A DNA stretch of 64,000 bases from Pseudomonas rhizosphaerae (GTDB lineage Bacteria; Pseudomonadota; Gammaproteobacteria; Pseudomonadales; Pseudomonadaceae), in NCBI RefSeq assembly GCF_000761155.1, contig NZ_CP009533.1, forward strand, positions 1,922,001 through 1,986,000, written 5' to 3'. A program made the translations under genes and the position numbers. A model generated the notes under the pieces. That model was given only the letters and a program-made list of their open reading frames with translations. It searched no databases and was not told where the DNA came from. Positions 7,799 through 16,149 of the stretch are shown piece by piece (the stretch's first letter is position 1; each line of letters starts with the position of its first letter).

Positions 7799-8986
7799 AT
7801 GGACTACGAAGCCCAAGTCAAGGAATTCAACGCTACCCTCAAGGGCATTGGCGACCAGATCAAAGCCCAGGCTGAAGCCACCGAAAAGCAGATCAAGGCC
7901 ACCGGCGAGATGAACGCCGAAACCCGCGCCAAGGTCGACGAACTGCTGACCAAGCAAGGCGAGGTGTCGGCGCGCCTGCAAGAAGCCGAGCAGAAGCTGG
8001 TCAACGCCAGCCGCGCGCCGGCTGACCGCGAAGAGCCGCAGAAATCGGTCGGCGCTCTGGTCGTTGGCAGCGAAGAAATGCAGGGCATGAACTCCTCCTT
8101 CCGTGGCTCGCGCCGTGTGTCGGTACCGCGTGCCGCTATCACCACGGCCACCGGCGGCGCTCTGACCACTGCAGATCGCCAGCCAGGCATCATTGCTCCC
8201 CCTCAACGTCGCCTGACCATCCGCGACTTGGTGGCACCTGGTACCACTGAAGCCAACTCGATCGAGTATGTGCGTGAAAGCGGTTTCACGAACAACGCTC
8301 GAGCCGTCGCCGAGAACACGGCCAAACCCTACTCGGACATCGCGTTCGAACTGGCCACCGCCAACGTGCGCACCATCGCGCATCTGTTCAAAGCCAGCCG
8401 CCAGATGCTCGACGATGCTCAGGCGCTGCAGAGCTACATCGACGCTCGTGCGCGTTATGGCCTGCTGATGGCTGAAGAGGCCCAGCTGCTGTACGGCAAC
8501 GGCACTGGTGCCAACTTGCAGGGCCTCATGACCGTTGCGCAGCTATATGCCGCTCCCGCAGGCGTGGCAGTGGTTGGCGAGCAGCGCATTGACCGCCTGC
8601 GCCTCGCCCTGCTGCAGGCCGAGTTGGCCGAGTTCCCATCGGACGGCATCGTGCTCAACCCGATCGACTGGGCCGCTATCGAGCTGACCAAGGATGGCGA
8701 AGGTCGCTACATCATCGGCGAGCCGCAGGACGGCACCACTCCACGTCTGTGGAACCGTCCGGTTGTCTCGACCCAGGCTATGACGCAGGACGACTTCCTG
8801 GTCGGCGCATTCAAGTTGGGTGCACAGATCTTTGATCGCATGGAAATCGAAGTGCTGATCTCCACTGAGAACGACAAGGACTTCGAGAACAACATGGCAA
8901 CTATCCGCGCCGAAGAGCGTTTGGCCTTCGCCATCTACCGCGGCGAGGCCTTCGTTACTGGCCCGCTGACCGGCAGCGGCTCGTAA
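7799..8986 (+). CDS. Major capsid protein (HK97 fold)
   Basis: The start MDYEAQVKEF was chosen over a GTG two codons upstream because the GAAAGGA ribosome site is at proper distance only from the ATG. Residues 1 to about 75 are charged heptads, the delta/scaffolding domain removed by the protease. The rest shows the HK97 capsid pattern, including TTATGGALTTADRQPG near the mature N-terminus and a C-terminal RAEERLAFAIYRGEAFV. 395 residues is the usual length. Confidence 0.93.
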   Translation: MDYEAQVKEFNATLKGIGDQIKAQAEATEKQIKATGEMNAETRAKVDELLTKQGEVSARLQEAEQKLVNASRAPADREEPQKSVGALVVGSEEMQGMNSSFRGSRRVSVPRAAITTATGGALTTADRQPGIIAPPQRRLTIRDLVAPGTTEANSIEYVRESGFTNNARAVAENTAKPYSDIAFELATANVRTIAHLFKASRQMLDDAQALQSYIDARARYGLLMAEEAQLLYGNGTGANLQGLMTVAQLYAAPAGVAVVGEQRIDRLRLALLQAELAEFPSDGIVLNPIDWAAIELTKDGEGRYIIGEPQDGTTPRLWNRPVVSTQAMTQDDFLVGAFKLGAQIFDRMEIEVLISTENDKDFENNMATIRAEERLAFAIYRGEAFVTGPLTGSGS

Positions 8987-8999
8987 CCCTCCACCCCAA

Positions 9000-9017
9000 G
9001 GCGCCAGCGATGGCGCC
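9000..9017 (+). other. Intergenic hairpin after capsid gene
   Basis: A 7-bp perfect stem (GGCGCCA / TGGCGCC) with a 4-base loop lies just after the capsid stop, with no T run. It may protect or process the very abundant capsid message. Confidence 0.4.
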
Positions 9018-9034
9018 GTACAGGAGCGATATCC

Positions 9035-9559
9035 ATGGCTAGCAGCAAGAAGCAAGACAAACCCAGCACGGTACCTGAGCAGGCTGTACCAGCACCTGCT
9101 GAACAGGGCTTGATCTCGCCGCCCAGCGGCAGCAACGCCACCGCTGTCGATGCGGTCGAGCCGAGTACGGCAGTTGCCGGACCCGCTGCTGACCCTGGCG
9201 CCAGCGACACGCAAGAAACGGGCAGTCCGGTGACCGAACTACCGACAGAGCTGACGCCGGTTGCTACCCCGGCAGAGGATGCTGCAGGTGCAGGTGCAGG
9301 TGCAGGTGCCTCGCTGAGCCAGCCTGGCCAGACTGGCGATGCGCTGCATGGTGCTACCGATGCGGCAGAGCTGGGCGAATCCACCTCGAGCGTTACGGTC
9401 GATTTGAATCCAACCACGGTCGAGGTTTACCCGCTGCGCTCGTTCATGGACGAGGGCGAGCTGCGCCGGCGCGGCGGGCCAAGCTACCAGGTGCCAAAGC
9501 TTCATGCTGAGGAGCTCGAGCAGCGGCAGCTGATATCGCGCACGCCGTTCGAGGAGTGA
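9035..9559 (+). CDS. Low-complexity phage head-region protein
   Basis: A 174-residue acidic Ala/Pro/Thr/Gly-rich protein. The first ~120 residues are disordered, with an Ala-Gly dipeptide run encoded by a hexanucleotide repeat. The last ~55 residues look folded (VEVYPLRSFMDEGELRRRGG ... VPKLHAEELEQRQLI). Proteins like this between capsid and connector genes can be head decoration or linker proteins; here that is only an inference from position. Ribosome site AGGAG precedes the ATG. Confidence 0.65.
   Translation: MASSKKQDKPSTVPEQAVPAPAEQGLISPPSGSNATAVDAVEPSTAVAGPAADPGASDTQETGSPVTELPTELTPVATPAEDAAGAGAGAGASLSQPGQTGDALHGATDAAELGESTSSVTVDLNPTTVEVYPLRSFMDEGELRRRGGPSYQVPKLHAEELEQRQLISRTPFEE
9284..9307 (+). 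repeat. Hexanucleotide GCAGGT repeat (4 copies)
   Basis: Four perfect tandem GCAGGT units inside the low-complexity gene encode an Ala-Gly run. The in-frame unit changes protein length by two residues per copy without a frameshift. Confidence 0.9.
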
Positions 9560-9562
9560 CTA

Positions 9563-9904
9563 ATGTCAGTGATCAGCATGGCGCAGGCCCGAGCCCACCT
9601 GCGTGATCCAGACGATGACGACGACTACCTGCAACTGCTGATCGAGGCGGCTGAGCATTCGGCTGTGAACTATCTCAATCGCCTGGTTTACGCCGATGCT
9701 CAATCGATGGCAGATGCCGTCGCAGCAGGGATGGCCGGGGAACAACCCATGCTCAGTAACGCCCCGTTCAAGTCGGCCTGCCTGCTGATCCTGGGGCACC
9801 TATACGCCAACCGTGAGGACGTCGTGACTGGCACGATCGCTACCGAGTTACCCAGAGGATCGCAAGCACTGCTGACTCCGTACCGGGTCGGGTGGGGCGT
9901 ATGA
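9563..9904 (+). CDS. Head-tail connector (gp6-like)
   Basis: A 113-residue protein of the phage gp6-like head-tail connector type: N-terminal QARAHLRDPDDDDDYLQLLIEAAEHSAVNYLNR, a helical pair in which incoming-DNA-binding adaptors carry acidic residues, and a C-terminal helix with LILGHLYANREDVV. (The first run is described by its ends: QARAHL and NYLNR.) It docks below the portal ring. Order after the capsid gene and before the closure protein matches the family. Confidence 0.85.
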   Translation: MSVISMAQARAHLRDPDDDDDYLQLLIEAAEHSAVNYLNRLVYADAQSMADAVAAGMAGEQPMLSNAPFKSACLLILGHLYANREDVVTGTIATELPRGSQALLTPYRVGWGV

Positions 9905-10227
9905 GGGCCGGGCCGCTTCGGCACTTGTTCAAAGTGACCTTCCGGCATGAAGAGCGCACCAAGTCCGGAGGCGCAGTTGTCACCTGGCTTCCTGCCGCTC
10001 GCCCGGAAATGTGGGGTCAAGTACGAACCCCCTCTGGGCGGGTCATCGCTGTGGCCGAAAAGCTGAACGCAATAGTGACGGCCGAGATCATCGGTCGACC
10101 TCGAGCGGACATGGTTGCGGGTGCAAGACTGACGCGGCGGGGCGTCACGTACCAGGTTGAGGCTGTATTACCTGATAACGAAAACACACTGATGAGGCTT
10201 CTTTGCTCTTCGGTACCAAATCCTTGA
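9901..10227 (+). CDS. Head closure / head-tail adaptor protein
   Basis: A 108-residue protein starting MRAGPLRHLF at the ATGA overlap; a GTG nine bases upstream is also open but less likely. It is beta-rich with the pattern of SPP1 gp16 / HK97 gp7-like stoppers (VWGQ-like MWGQVRTPSGR, then a basic loop and GVTYQVEAVLPD). It closes the connector after packaging and receives the tail. Confidence 0.8.
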   Translation: MRAGPLRHLFKVTFRHEERTKSGGAVVTWLPAARPEMWGQVRTPSGRVIAVAEKLNAIVTAEIIGRPRADMVAGARLTRRGVTYQVEAVLPDNENTLMRLLCSSVPNP

Positions 10228-10235
10228 GGTGACTT

Positions 10236-10403
10236 ATGAAAATACGTGCATTGGGTCCGCTGACCGGTGCCTCTGGCGAACGCGAGAAGGGTGAGGAATT
10301 TACCGTCTCTAAGGAACAAGGCGAGGGTTTGATTGCCCGCGGCTACGCCGAGGAGGTAGTCGAGGTTACCAAACCGACGAAGGGCGACCAGGCCAAGGAG
10401 TAA
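10236..10403 (+). CDS. Small hypothetical phage protein (55 aa)
   Basis: Begins MKIRALGPLTG and ends KGDQAKE; preceded by GAGGTGACTT and followed four bases later by the next start. Charged, with a compact N-terminal part (LTGASGEREKGEEFTV). Small proteins of this type recur between closure and tail-completion genes of Pseudomonas siphoviruses; function unknown to me. Confidence 0.75.
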   Translation: MKIRALGPLTGASGEREKGEEFTVSKEQGEGLIARGYAEEVVEVTKPTKGDQAKE

Positions 10404-10406
10404 GCC

Positions 10407-10907
10407 ATGGCCCGCCGTTCTAAAATGCGCGGCGATATTCGCCTCCGGCGGACGCTGCGCAATATCCATAAGACGATGGACAACGAGCTGGCGCCGGCCA
10501 TGCGCAAGGCGGCAGAACGTGTCTTGTCTACGCAGCAACAACTGATGCCCAGGGATACGGGCGCCGCTGCTGGCGCGCTGAAGATCTACGTAGCCCCAAG
10601 CGGCCTTGATGCGCAGATCGGCATTCGCGGCAAACGCGACAACCGGAAGTTCTTCTACTTGCGCTTTATCGAGTTCGGTACCAAGGGCTACCGCAGCGGC
10701 AAGCGAGGCGGCAACCGTAATCAGCGCTCGACCAACAAGAGCGATGGCGTGCACTTCTTCGGCAAATACCCCGATATTCCGGCCCGCCCGGCTCACCCTT
10801 GGCTTCGGCCGTCGATGGACGTGAATCGGGAGTATGTAATGGCCGATATCGAGGAGGCCGTGCGGCGAACGCTGCGCAAGGCGAGCCAGGGGGTGGGCAA
10901 TGCCTGA
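10407..10907 (+). CDS. HK97 gp10-like tail completion protein
   Basis: A 166-residue basic protein. The family pattern is present: AERVLSTQQQLMPRDTG followed by FFYLRFIEFGTKGYRSGKR and the AHPWLRPSMD segment. HK97 gp10 proteins help attach the tail to the head. It overlaps the next gene by eight bases. Confidence 0.88.
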   Translation: MARRSKMRGDIRLRRTLRNIHKTMDNELAPAMRKAAERVLSTQQQLMPRDTGAAAGALKIYVAPSGLDAQIGIRGKRDNRKFFYLRFIEFGTKGYRSGKRGGNRNQRSTNKSDGVHFFGKYPDIPARPAHPWLRPSMDVNREYVMADIEEAVRRTLRKASQGVGNA

Positions 10908-11286
10908 CCCTTCCGTTGCCTTGCAAGAAGCGATTTTCGCCAGGCTGCAGGCCGAGGTGAGCTGTCCCGTTTACGACGGCGCGCCCATGAACGCCGATAT
11001 GCCGTACGTTTCAATCGACCGGGAGGTGTCGGTCAACGACAGTCCTATCTCGGGCCGCAAGCGCGAGCAGCGCCTGCTCTACCTATCGGTCTGGTCGGAT
11101 GCTGGAGGCCAGGCGGAGGTCAAGCGCCTCAACGGCGAGGTGATTGCTGCGCTCGACGAGCGCCCGCTTGCGCTGGAGGTTGGCCGAGCAGTCTCCGTAC
11201 GCGTGATCCAGTCCGATGCCCAGCGCGATGCTGACGGCATCACGTATCAAGGTTCGATCACGGTCCGCGTCATCACAACCCACTGA
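10900..11286 (+). CDS. Tail terminator / completion protein (DUF3168-like)
   Basis: A 128-residue protein with the features of the DUF3168 tail terminator family: N-terminal ALQEAIFARLQAE helix, VYDGAPMNADMPYVSI and a C-terminal GITYQGSITVRVI strand. It caps the growing tail tube and joins it to the head. The position between gp10-like and major tail genes is standard. Confidence 0.85.
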   Translation: MPDPSVALQEAIFARLQAEVSCPVYDGAPMNADMPYVSIDREVSVNDSPISGRKREQRLLYLSVWSDAGGQAEVKRLNGEVIAALDERPLALEVGRAVSVRVIQSDAQRDADGITYQGSITVRVITTH

Positions 11287-11340
11287 TTCAACTGCTAGCC
11301 GCGCAGCGGCTTTATCCAATGTGCCCTTGGAGGAACCCCC

Positions 11341-11841
11341 ATGGCTGATGACAACCTGAATACAGCTGCGGACTGCCGCCTTTACCTAGGCGGTAAGACC
11401 GGCGCTGCAACCGAAACCGAGTACAAGGCCGACACCTACGTGGATGTGGGCGAGATCGAAGACCTGGGTGAGTTCGGTGACACCTTCAATGCGGTGAACT
11501 TCACCGCCCTGCGCGGGGGCCGCGTGCGCAAGTACAAGGGCACCGCCGATGCCGGCGACATGACGCTGGTGGTCGGCCTGGACAATGGCGATGCGGGCCA
11601 AAAGGCCGTGGCCGTCGCCCATAAGGACCGTTCGAAGGGCAACTACAACATCAAGGTCGTGCTCAACGACGGCGATGCCACTGCCACCCCGCCGGTGCTG
11701 CCGACCACGTTCTACTTCGGGGCCAAGGTCATGAACAACAAGGTGGCCGCCGGTAATGCTGACAACGTCGTACGCCGCAACGTCACCCTCGGAATCAGCA
11801 CCGACATTCTCGAAATCGTGGCCGGCCCGGCCGCTCCCTGA
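11341..11841 (+). CDS. Major tail tube protein
   Basis: A 166-residue beta-rich protein preceded by a good ribosome site (TTGGAGGAA). The pattern of lambda-like/TP901-like tube proteins is visible: VDVGEIEDLGEFGDT, VNFTALRGGRVRKYKG, a central DAGDMTLVVGLD and RRNVTLGISTDI near the end. It polymerises into the tail tube. A hairpin without a strong T run follows the stop. Confidence 0.88.
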   Translation: MADDNLNTAADCRLYLGGKTGAATETEYKADTYVDVGEIEDLGEFGDTFNAVNFTALRGGRVRKYKGTADAGDMTLVVGLDNGDAGQKAVAVAHKDRSKGNYNIKVVLNDGDATATPPVLPTTFYFGAKVMNNKVAAGNADNVVRRNVTLGISTDILEIVAGPAAP

Positions 11842-11844
11842 CCG

Positions 11845-11868
11845 ACGGGGCTGCGGCCCCGTTCATTC
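11845..11868 (+). terminator. Hairpin after tail tube gene
   Basis: A 7-bp perfect stem (ACGGGGC / GCCCCGT) with a 4-base loop and a weak T-containing tail (TCATTC). Likely partial termination or 3'-end protection of the abundant tube message. Confidence 0.45.
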
Positions 11869-11880
11869 TGAGGCGAATCC

Positions 11881-12225
11881 ATGAGCGAAGCTCTGTACGG
11901 CACCATCACTCTGGTGATTGGTGCTCGAACCTACACCCTGCGCCCGACGCTCGAAGCAGCGCTGCTGATTGAGAGCCGTTTTGGGGGCTTACGCGGCGCG
12001 CTCGAATCCATGCGGCTGATGAGCATTGCGGCCAGTGCCGACATCATTGTCGCCGGCGCCGGGCTTACGCCGGACAAGCACTCTCAAGTAGCTACTGAGG
12101 TGTTCAGCACCGGCGTCGCCAAGGTCTCAGCACAGCTGACCGACTTCATCGCGGTGCTGCTCAACCCGGTACCGCCGAGTGTGGCCGCTCGGGGAAAGGA
12201 CGAGGCGGACAGCACAGCGCCGTGA
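11881..12225 (+). CDS. Tail assembly chaperone, G-like
   Basis: A 114-residue protein immediately after the tube gene, beginning MSEALYGTITL. It resembles the short tail assembly chaperones with a YTLRPTLEAALLIESRFGG segment. Its 3' end carries the heptamer GGGAAAG in the correct phase for a -1 slip, so a fraction of ribosomes would make a G-GT fusion of about 192 residues ending at base 12458. The chaperone coats the tape measure during tail assembly. Confidence 0.82.
   Translation: MSEALYGTITLVIGARTYTLRPTLEAALLIESRFGGLRGALESMRLMSIAASADIIVAGAGLTPDKHSQVATEVFSTGVAKVSAQLTDFIAVLLNPVPPSVAARGKDEADSTAP
12192..12198 (+). other. Programmed -1 frameshift slippery heptamer
   Basis: G-GGA-AAG in the zero frame of the G-like gene, the same heptamer as in lambda G/T. 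After a -1 slip the frame stays open across the overlap into the following ORF. Confidence 0.75.
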
Positions 12226-12458
12226 AGGACGGTAGCTACGTCGACTATCTGTTCGGCGTGGCCACCGGCTGGCTTGGCTGGCCGCCTGATACCGCCTGGC
12301 GAACGCCCATACCGCAATTGATGCTGGCGCTGGATGCGCGGATCGACTGGACCGGTCGCGGTCAGGGCACTGCGTCGAACCAGCAGGAGGCCTCGCGCAG
12401 GCCTGGTACCGTTGCCGACAAACTGAAGGCCTTTTTCCGAGGTCGGCAGCAAGAGTAA
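12222..12458 (+). CDS. Tail assembly chaperone C-terminal part, T-like
   Basis: A 78-codon ORF in the -1 frame relative to the upstream gene. It could start at the GTG overlapping the stop, but the open frame extends back to the slippery heptamer, so the natural product is probably the T domain of a G-GT fusion. The protein has GVATGWLGWPPDTAW and a basic end (KAFFRGRQQE). In lambda, the T domain contacts tail tube protein. Confidence 0.75.
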   Translation: MKDGSYVDYLFGVATGWLGWPPDTAWRTPIPQLMLALDARIDWTGRGQGTASNQQEASRRPGTVADKLKAFFRGRQQE

Positions 12459-12461
12459 GTC

Positions 12462-12483
12462 GCCGCCTCCGGGCGGCTTTTTT
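12462..12483 (+). terminator. Intergenic terminator-like hairpin before tape measure
   Basis: Perfect 6-bp GC stem (GCCGCC / GGCGGC) with loop TCCG and six T. The ribosome site of the next gene follows immediately. Nearly the same module recurs at 18048, 18691 and 25760. Confidence 0.75.
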
Positions 12484-12499
12484 GTGCTTGGAGAAATGC

Positions 12500-15400
12500 A
12501 TGGCCGATCAACAAGTCCAGGGGATGCTGGTCCAGATCGAGGCGACCACGGCCCAGCTGCGCCGCGAGCTGGCGAATGCCGACCAACTGGTGGCACGCAG
12601 TACCCAGGCGATCGACCGCAACCTGGCTACCGTCGATTCTGCTTTCGACAGGGCAGGCTCTGCAGCGCAATCAGCGGGTGTGTTGATGCGCGGCGCATTT
12701 GCTGCGGTTGCAGGCGCCGGCGTAATTGGCGGCATCATCAAGCAGGTGGACGCCTACGGACAAATGTCCGACCGCATGAGGGCCGCCGCTGGCAGTGCTT
12801 CCGAGTATCAGGTTGTTCAGGATCACCTGATGCGTACCGCGCAGGAGACCTACCGACCACTGGCTGAAGCGCAAGAACTCTACATCCGCACAGCAGACGT
12901 GATGCGCAGTTTGGGATTCAACACCCAGCAGACACTCGACATCACCGACAGCTTCAGCTTCCAACTTGTGACCAACGCTGCCACGGCTGACAAGGCCTCG
13001 TCGGCACTCGATGCTTATTCGAAGGCACTGCAAACCGGCAAGATTGAGGCCGATGGGTGGGTATCCATCCAAAGCGCTATGCCCACCATCGTGCAGGCAA
13101 TTGCAACGGGTACTGGCAAGAGCGCCGATGCCATTCGCAAGCTGGGCGTGGAAGGCAAACTGTCGCTGGATGACCTCAATACCGGTCTGCTTCGCACTGT
13201 CGATGCCAATCGCCAAGCTGCCGCCGAAATGTCCACGAGCGTGCAAGATGCGCTGGTCAATATCGGCAATGCCGTCAGCACGTTCCTGGGCAATATGGAG
13301 GAACGCACTGGGGCGGTTGGCACGCTTTCGCAGGTGTTGCTGGTACTGGCGGACAACGTCGACCTTGTAGCCACCGCGATGGCCGGTGCGGGTGCTGCGG
13401 CGCTGACGCTGTATGTGGCCAAGGCAGGTTTGGCGCTGAAGGCGGCATTGGCGCAGCGCATCGCTGAAGTTGAAAATGCCAGAGCCGCGATTCGCGCCGC
13501 CGACGCCCAGCGGGTTTACGCCCAGGCGCAGCTGCAACAGGCAGAGGCGTCGGTAGCTGCCACCACTGGCCTGCAGCGCTTGTCGGTCGTGCAGACGCAG
13601 CTGCTGCCCAAACAGGCGGCGCTTACGGCGTCGACTGAAGCCCTGACCATCGCCCAGGCGAATCTCACGCGGGCAGCCACCGGTGGGTTGCTGTCGGCGT
13701 TGGGCGGACCGGTGGGGCTGGCGCTGCTCGCAGGCACCGCCGCGGCAAGCTTCCTGATGCTCAGCGAAAACTCCGACGGGCTCGAGAAAAAGCTCGGCGA
13801 CCTGGCCGAGCCACTCGACAAGGTGGTAGAGCGGTTCAACAAGCTGAACAGCGCGACCCAGGCAGTGGCGCTCAGAGAGCTGCAAGGCAAGATCGACGAC
13901 TTGCAGAGTAATCTGGGTCAAACGTCAGGCGCCATCGCTGACAAGTTCGAGAACGACCTGCGCGGCATGGGTGCTGCGGGCGTCGATGGGTTCATTGCCG
14001 GGCTGGCGCCGATGCCGCAGGAGGCCCAAAGAGCGCTGGACTTAGTTCGTGCTGCTGCGAATCAGGCAGCGACCGGCGCGGTCGTGGATTGGAAGGCAGT
14101 AGCTGACGAAGTCCGCGGCATCCCTGGCGTCACTGAGGCCATGGCGCAGGCGATCGAGACAGGCCAAATAAAGGCGTCCGATCTCAGCGTTGAGCTTATA
14201 AACCTTCGCGCCAAGCTGGCAGAACTGACCGGTGAGACCGATCGCAATACTGCCTCCACCCAGGCCAACAATGCTGCGAAGGCAGGCATGAGCTCTGCCG
14301 GCCAGACCTATCTGGACACGCTCCAGAAGCAGCTGGCCGGGCTTCAGGACAACGGTGACGCGATCAAGATCGCAAACCGGCATATCGCCGAGAACGCGGA
14401 TCTTACCGAGACCGATCGGCTGGCCATTCTCTCTGCGGCCAGTGCCATCGAGGCCCAGAAGAAAGCCAATAAGGATTCCACCCAAGGCAGTAAAGACCGG
14501 GCAAAAGCGCTCAAGGATGAAGTCAAGGCGCTGGATGCGATCATCGACCGCGCCCTGCCAGAGCGTAAGCGCCTCGACGACCTGAAAGAGGGTATCCAGG
14601 GTCTACGCAAGGCTCAGGCCAGCGGCAAGATTACCGCCGCCGAGATGGAGCTTGGCATCAAAAATCTGAACACCGCCTATGCCGCACCAGTGCTTCAGAA
14701 GCGTGCCGAAGAGGAGCGAAAGCTTGCAGAGGCACGGCGCAACAGTGCCGAGTCATACCGCAAGGCCATGGAGGTGGTGCTGCAAACGCGCCAGGACGCG
14801 ATAAATGCTGATGTGTCCGGCATCGGCATGGGCGATAACGAGCGGGATCAAGCCGACCGACTCAATGGGGTGCGGCAGAGATACGCCGAGGCGCGCCGGC
14901 AGTTGGAAGAGCAGCAAGAGGATGTGTCCCGTCGATTAAGTGATGATGCCTACCAGCAGCGTCTCGCCGATCTAGGCGATTTTCAGGCCCGTGAGCTTCA
15001 GATGGAGGTGGATGGCTACGACGCCAGACTGGTCGCACAGCGGGACTATCGAAACGGCGCCAAGCGCGCCTGGGCCAACATTCAGGCCGACGCCGAAAAT
15101 GTGGCTGGCACCACCGACGAGATGCTTACCTCAGGCTTCAACACTGCAAAAGATGCCTTGGCCGAGTTTGCCGTCACGGGAAAGGCCAACTTCAAGGATT
15201 TCGCCTCCAGCGTGATTGCAGACATGGCGCGAATTGCCAGCCAGCAGGCGGCAAGTTCGCTGCTGAGCGGGCTGGTAGGGCTGGGGGTGTCTGCGGTTGG
15301 CAGCTACTTCGGCGGCGCTGGCAACGGCATGGCGCCGGGCTCTGCCGGCGCGGTCTCGTCAAACCTTGGCGCCTCACAGGCGGGGTACTCGAATGCCTAC

Positions 15401-15811
15401 TTCCAGGCACTGGGCGGCGGATGGGATGGCGGCGTGCAAATGTTCGCGAAGGGCGGTGCGTTCGCTACCAACAGTGTTCTGACCAAGCCGACTGGATTCG
15501 GCATGGCCGGGGGTGGACTCGGCATCGCAGGTGAGGCCGGGCCTGAAGCCATCATGCCACTGGCGCGCGGCGCGGACGGATCGCTGGGGGTGCAGATGGT
15601 AGGTGGCGGGGGTGGTGGCTCAACACTCGTCCAAGTCAGTGCGCCTGTGGCCGTGACGCTGGAGGATAGAAGCTCCGAGGGTATGGAGCTGGACACCGAG
15701 GCCCTTCAACAGAACATGCAGCGCCAGATGCAGGGCATTGCGGAAAAAGCGGTTTCTGACTCTTGGCGAGCTGGGGGGCTCAGTCACCGGAACAGCAGTG
15801 GGAGACGCTGA
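12500..15811 (+). CDS. Tape measure protein
   Basis: A 1103-residue protein setting tail length. The start MADQQVQGML was chosen because GGAGA precedes it; a TTG-region start 18 bases upstream is also open. The N-terminal tape-measure domain spans about residues 75-270 (VDAYGQMSDRMRAAAG ... NIGNAVSTFLG). A hydrophobic segment near 405-425 fits the membrane-inserting part used in DNA ejection. Long coiled coils follow, and a lambda-type C-terminal domain lies near 895-960 (FKDFASSVIADMARIASQQA). The final part is Gly-rich. Confidence 0.93.
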   Translation: MADQQVQGMLVQIEATTAQLRRELANADQLVARSTQAIDRNLATVDSAFDRAGSAAQSAGVLMRGAFAAVAGAGVIGGIIKQVDAYGQMSDRMRAAAGSASEYQVVQDHLMRTAQETYRPLAEAQELYIRTADVMRSLGFNTQQTLDITDSFSFQLVTNAATADKASSALDAYSKALQTGKIEADGWVSIQSAMPTIVQAIATGTGKSADAIRKLGVEGKLSLDDLNTGLLRTVDANRQAAAEMSTSVQDALVNIGNAVSTFLGNMEERTGAVGTLSQVLLVLADNVDLVATAMAGAGAAALTLYVAKAGLALKAALAQRIAEVENARAAIRAADAQRVYAQAQLQQAEASVAATTGLQRLSVVQTQLLPKQAALTASTEALTIAQANLTRAATGGLLSALGGPVGLALLAGTAAASFLMLSENSDGLEKKLGDLAEPLDKVVERFNKLNSATQAVALRELQGKIDDLQSNLGQTSGAIADKFENDLRGMGAAGVDGFIAGLAPMPQEAQRALDLVRAAANQAATGAVVDWKAVADEVRGIPGVTEAMAQAIETGQIKASDLSVELINLRAKLAELTGETDRNTASTQANNAAKAGMSSAGQTYLDTLQKQLAGLQDNGDAIKIANRHIAENADLTETDRLAILSAASAIEAQKKANKDSTQGSKDRAKALKDEVKALDAIIDRALPERKRLDDLKEGIQGLRKAQASGKITAAEMELGIKNLNTAYAAPVLQKRAEEERKLAEARRNSAESYRKAMEVVLQTRQDAINADVSGIGMGDNERDQADRLNGVRQRYAEARRQLEEQQEDVSRRLSDDAYQQRLADLGDFQARELQMEVDGYDARLVAQRDYRNGAKRAWANIQADAENVAGTTDEMLTSGFNTAKDALAEFAVTGKANFKDFASSVIADMARIASQQAASSLLSGLVGLGVSAVGSYFGGAGNGMAPGSAGAVSSNLGASQAGYSNAYFQALGGGWDGGVQMFAKGGAFATNSVLTKPTGFGMAGGGLGIAGEAGPEAIMPLARGADGSLGVQMVGGGGGGSTLVQVSAPVAVTLEDRSSEGMELDTEALQQNMQRQMQGIAEKAVSDSWRAGGLSHRNSSGRR

Positions 15812-16149
15812 TGGCGATCGAAACATTCACCTGGACACCTGACGACGAAGCCAGTGGCGACAGCACACTGAGGACAAGGAAGTCGCAGTTCGGGGATGGC
15901 TATGCGCAGGTGTCGAGCGATGGGCTCAACGGCGAGACTGATAGCTGGTCATTGTCGTTTGGCGGCCTCGCTGACGAGATAGCTCCGCCCCTGGCCTTCA
16001 TACGGCGCCACCGCGGCGCCAAGTCGTTCTTGTGGACTAACCCTGAAGGGGTGCTCGGGATGTACCGATGCGAGACCTTCCGGCAGCAGCGCAAGCCGGG
16101 TGATGTCGTGGTGCTGTCGGCAACCTTTGAGCGAGCGTATCAACCATGA
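15811..16149 (+). CDS. Minor tail protein M-like
   Basis: A 112-residue protein starting MAIETFTWTP at an overlap with the tape measure stop. The lambda M family pattern is clear: RKSQFGDGYAQV near residue 23, SWSLSFGG and ATFERAYQP at the end. It belongs to the tail tip complex with L, K, I and J, which follow in lambda order. Confidence 0.9.
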   Translation: MAIETFTWTPDDEASGDSTLRTRKSQFGDGYAQVSSDGLNGETDSWSLSFGGLADEIAPPLAFIRRHRGAKSFLWTNPEGVLGMYRCETFRQQRKPGDVVVLSATFERAYQP

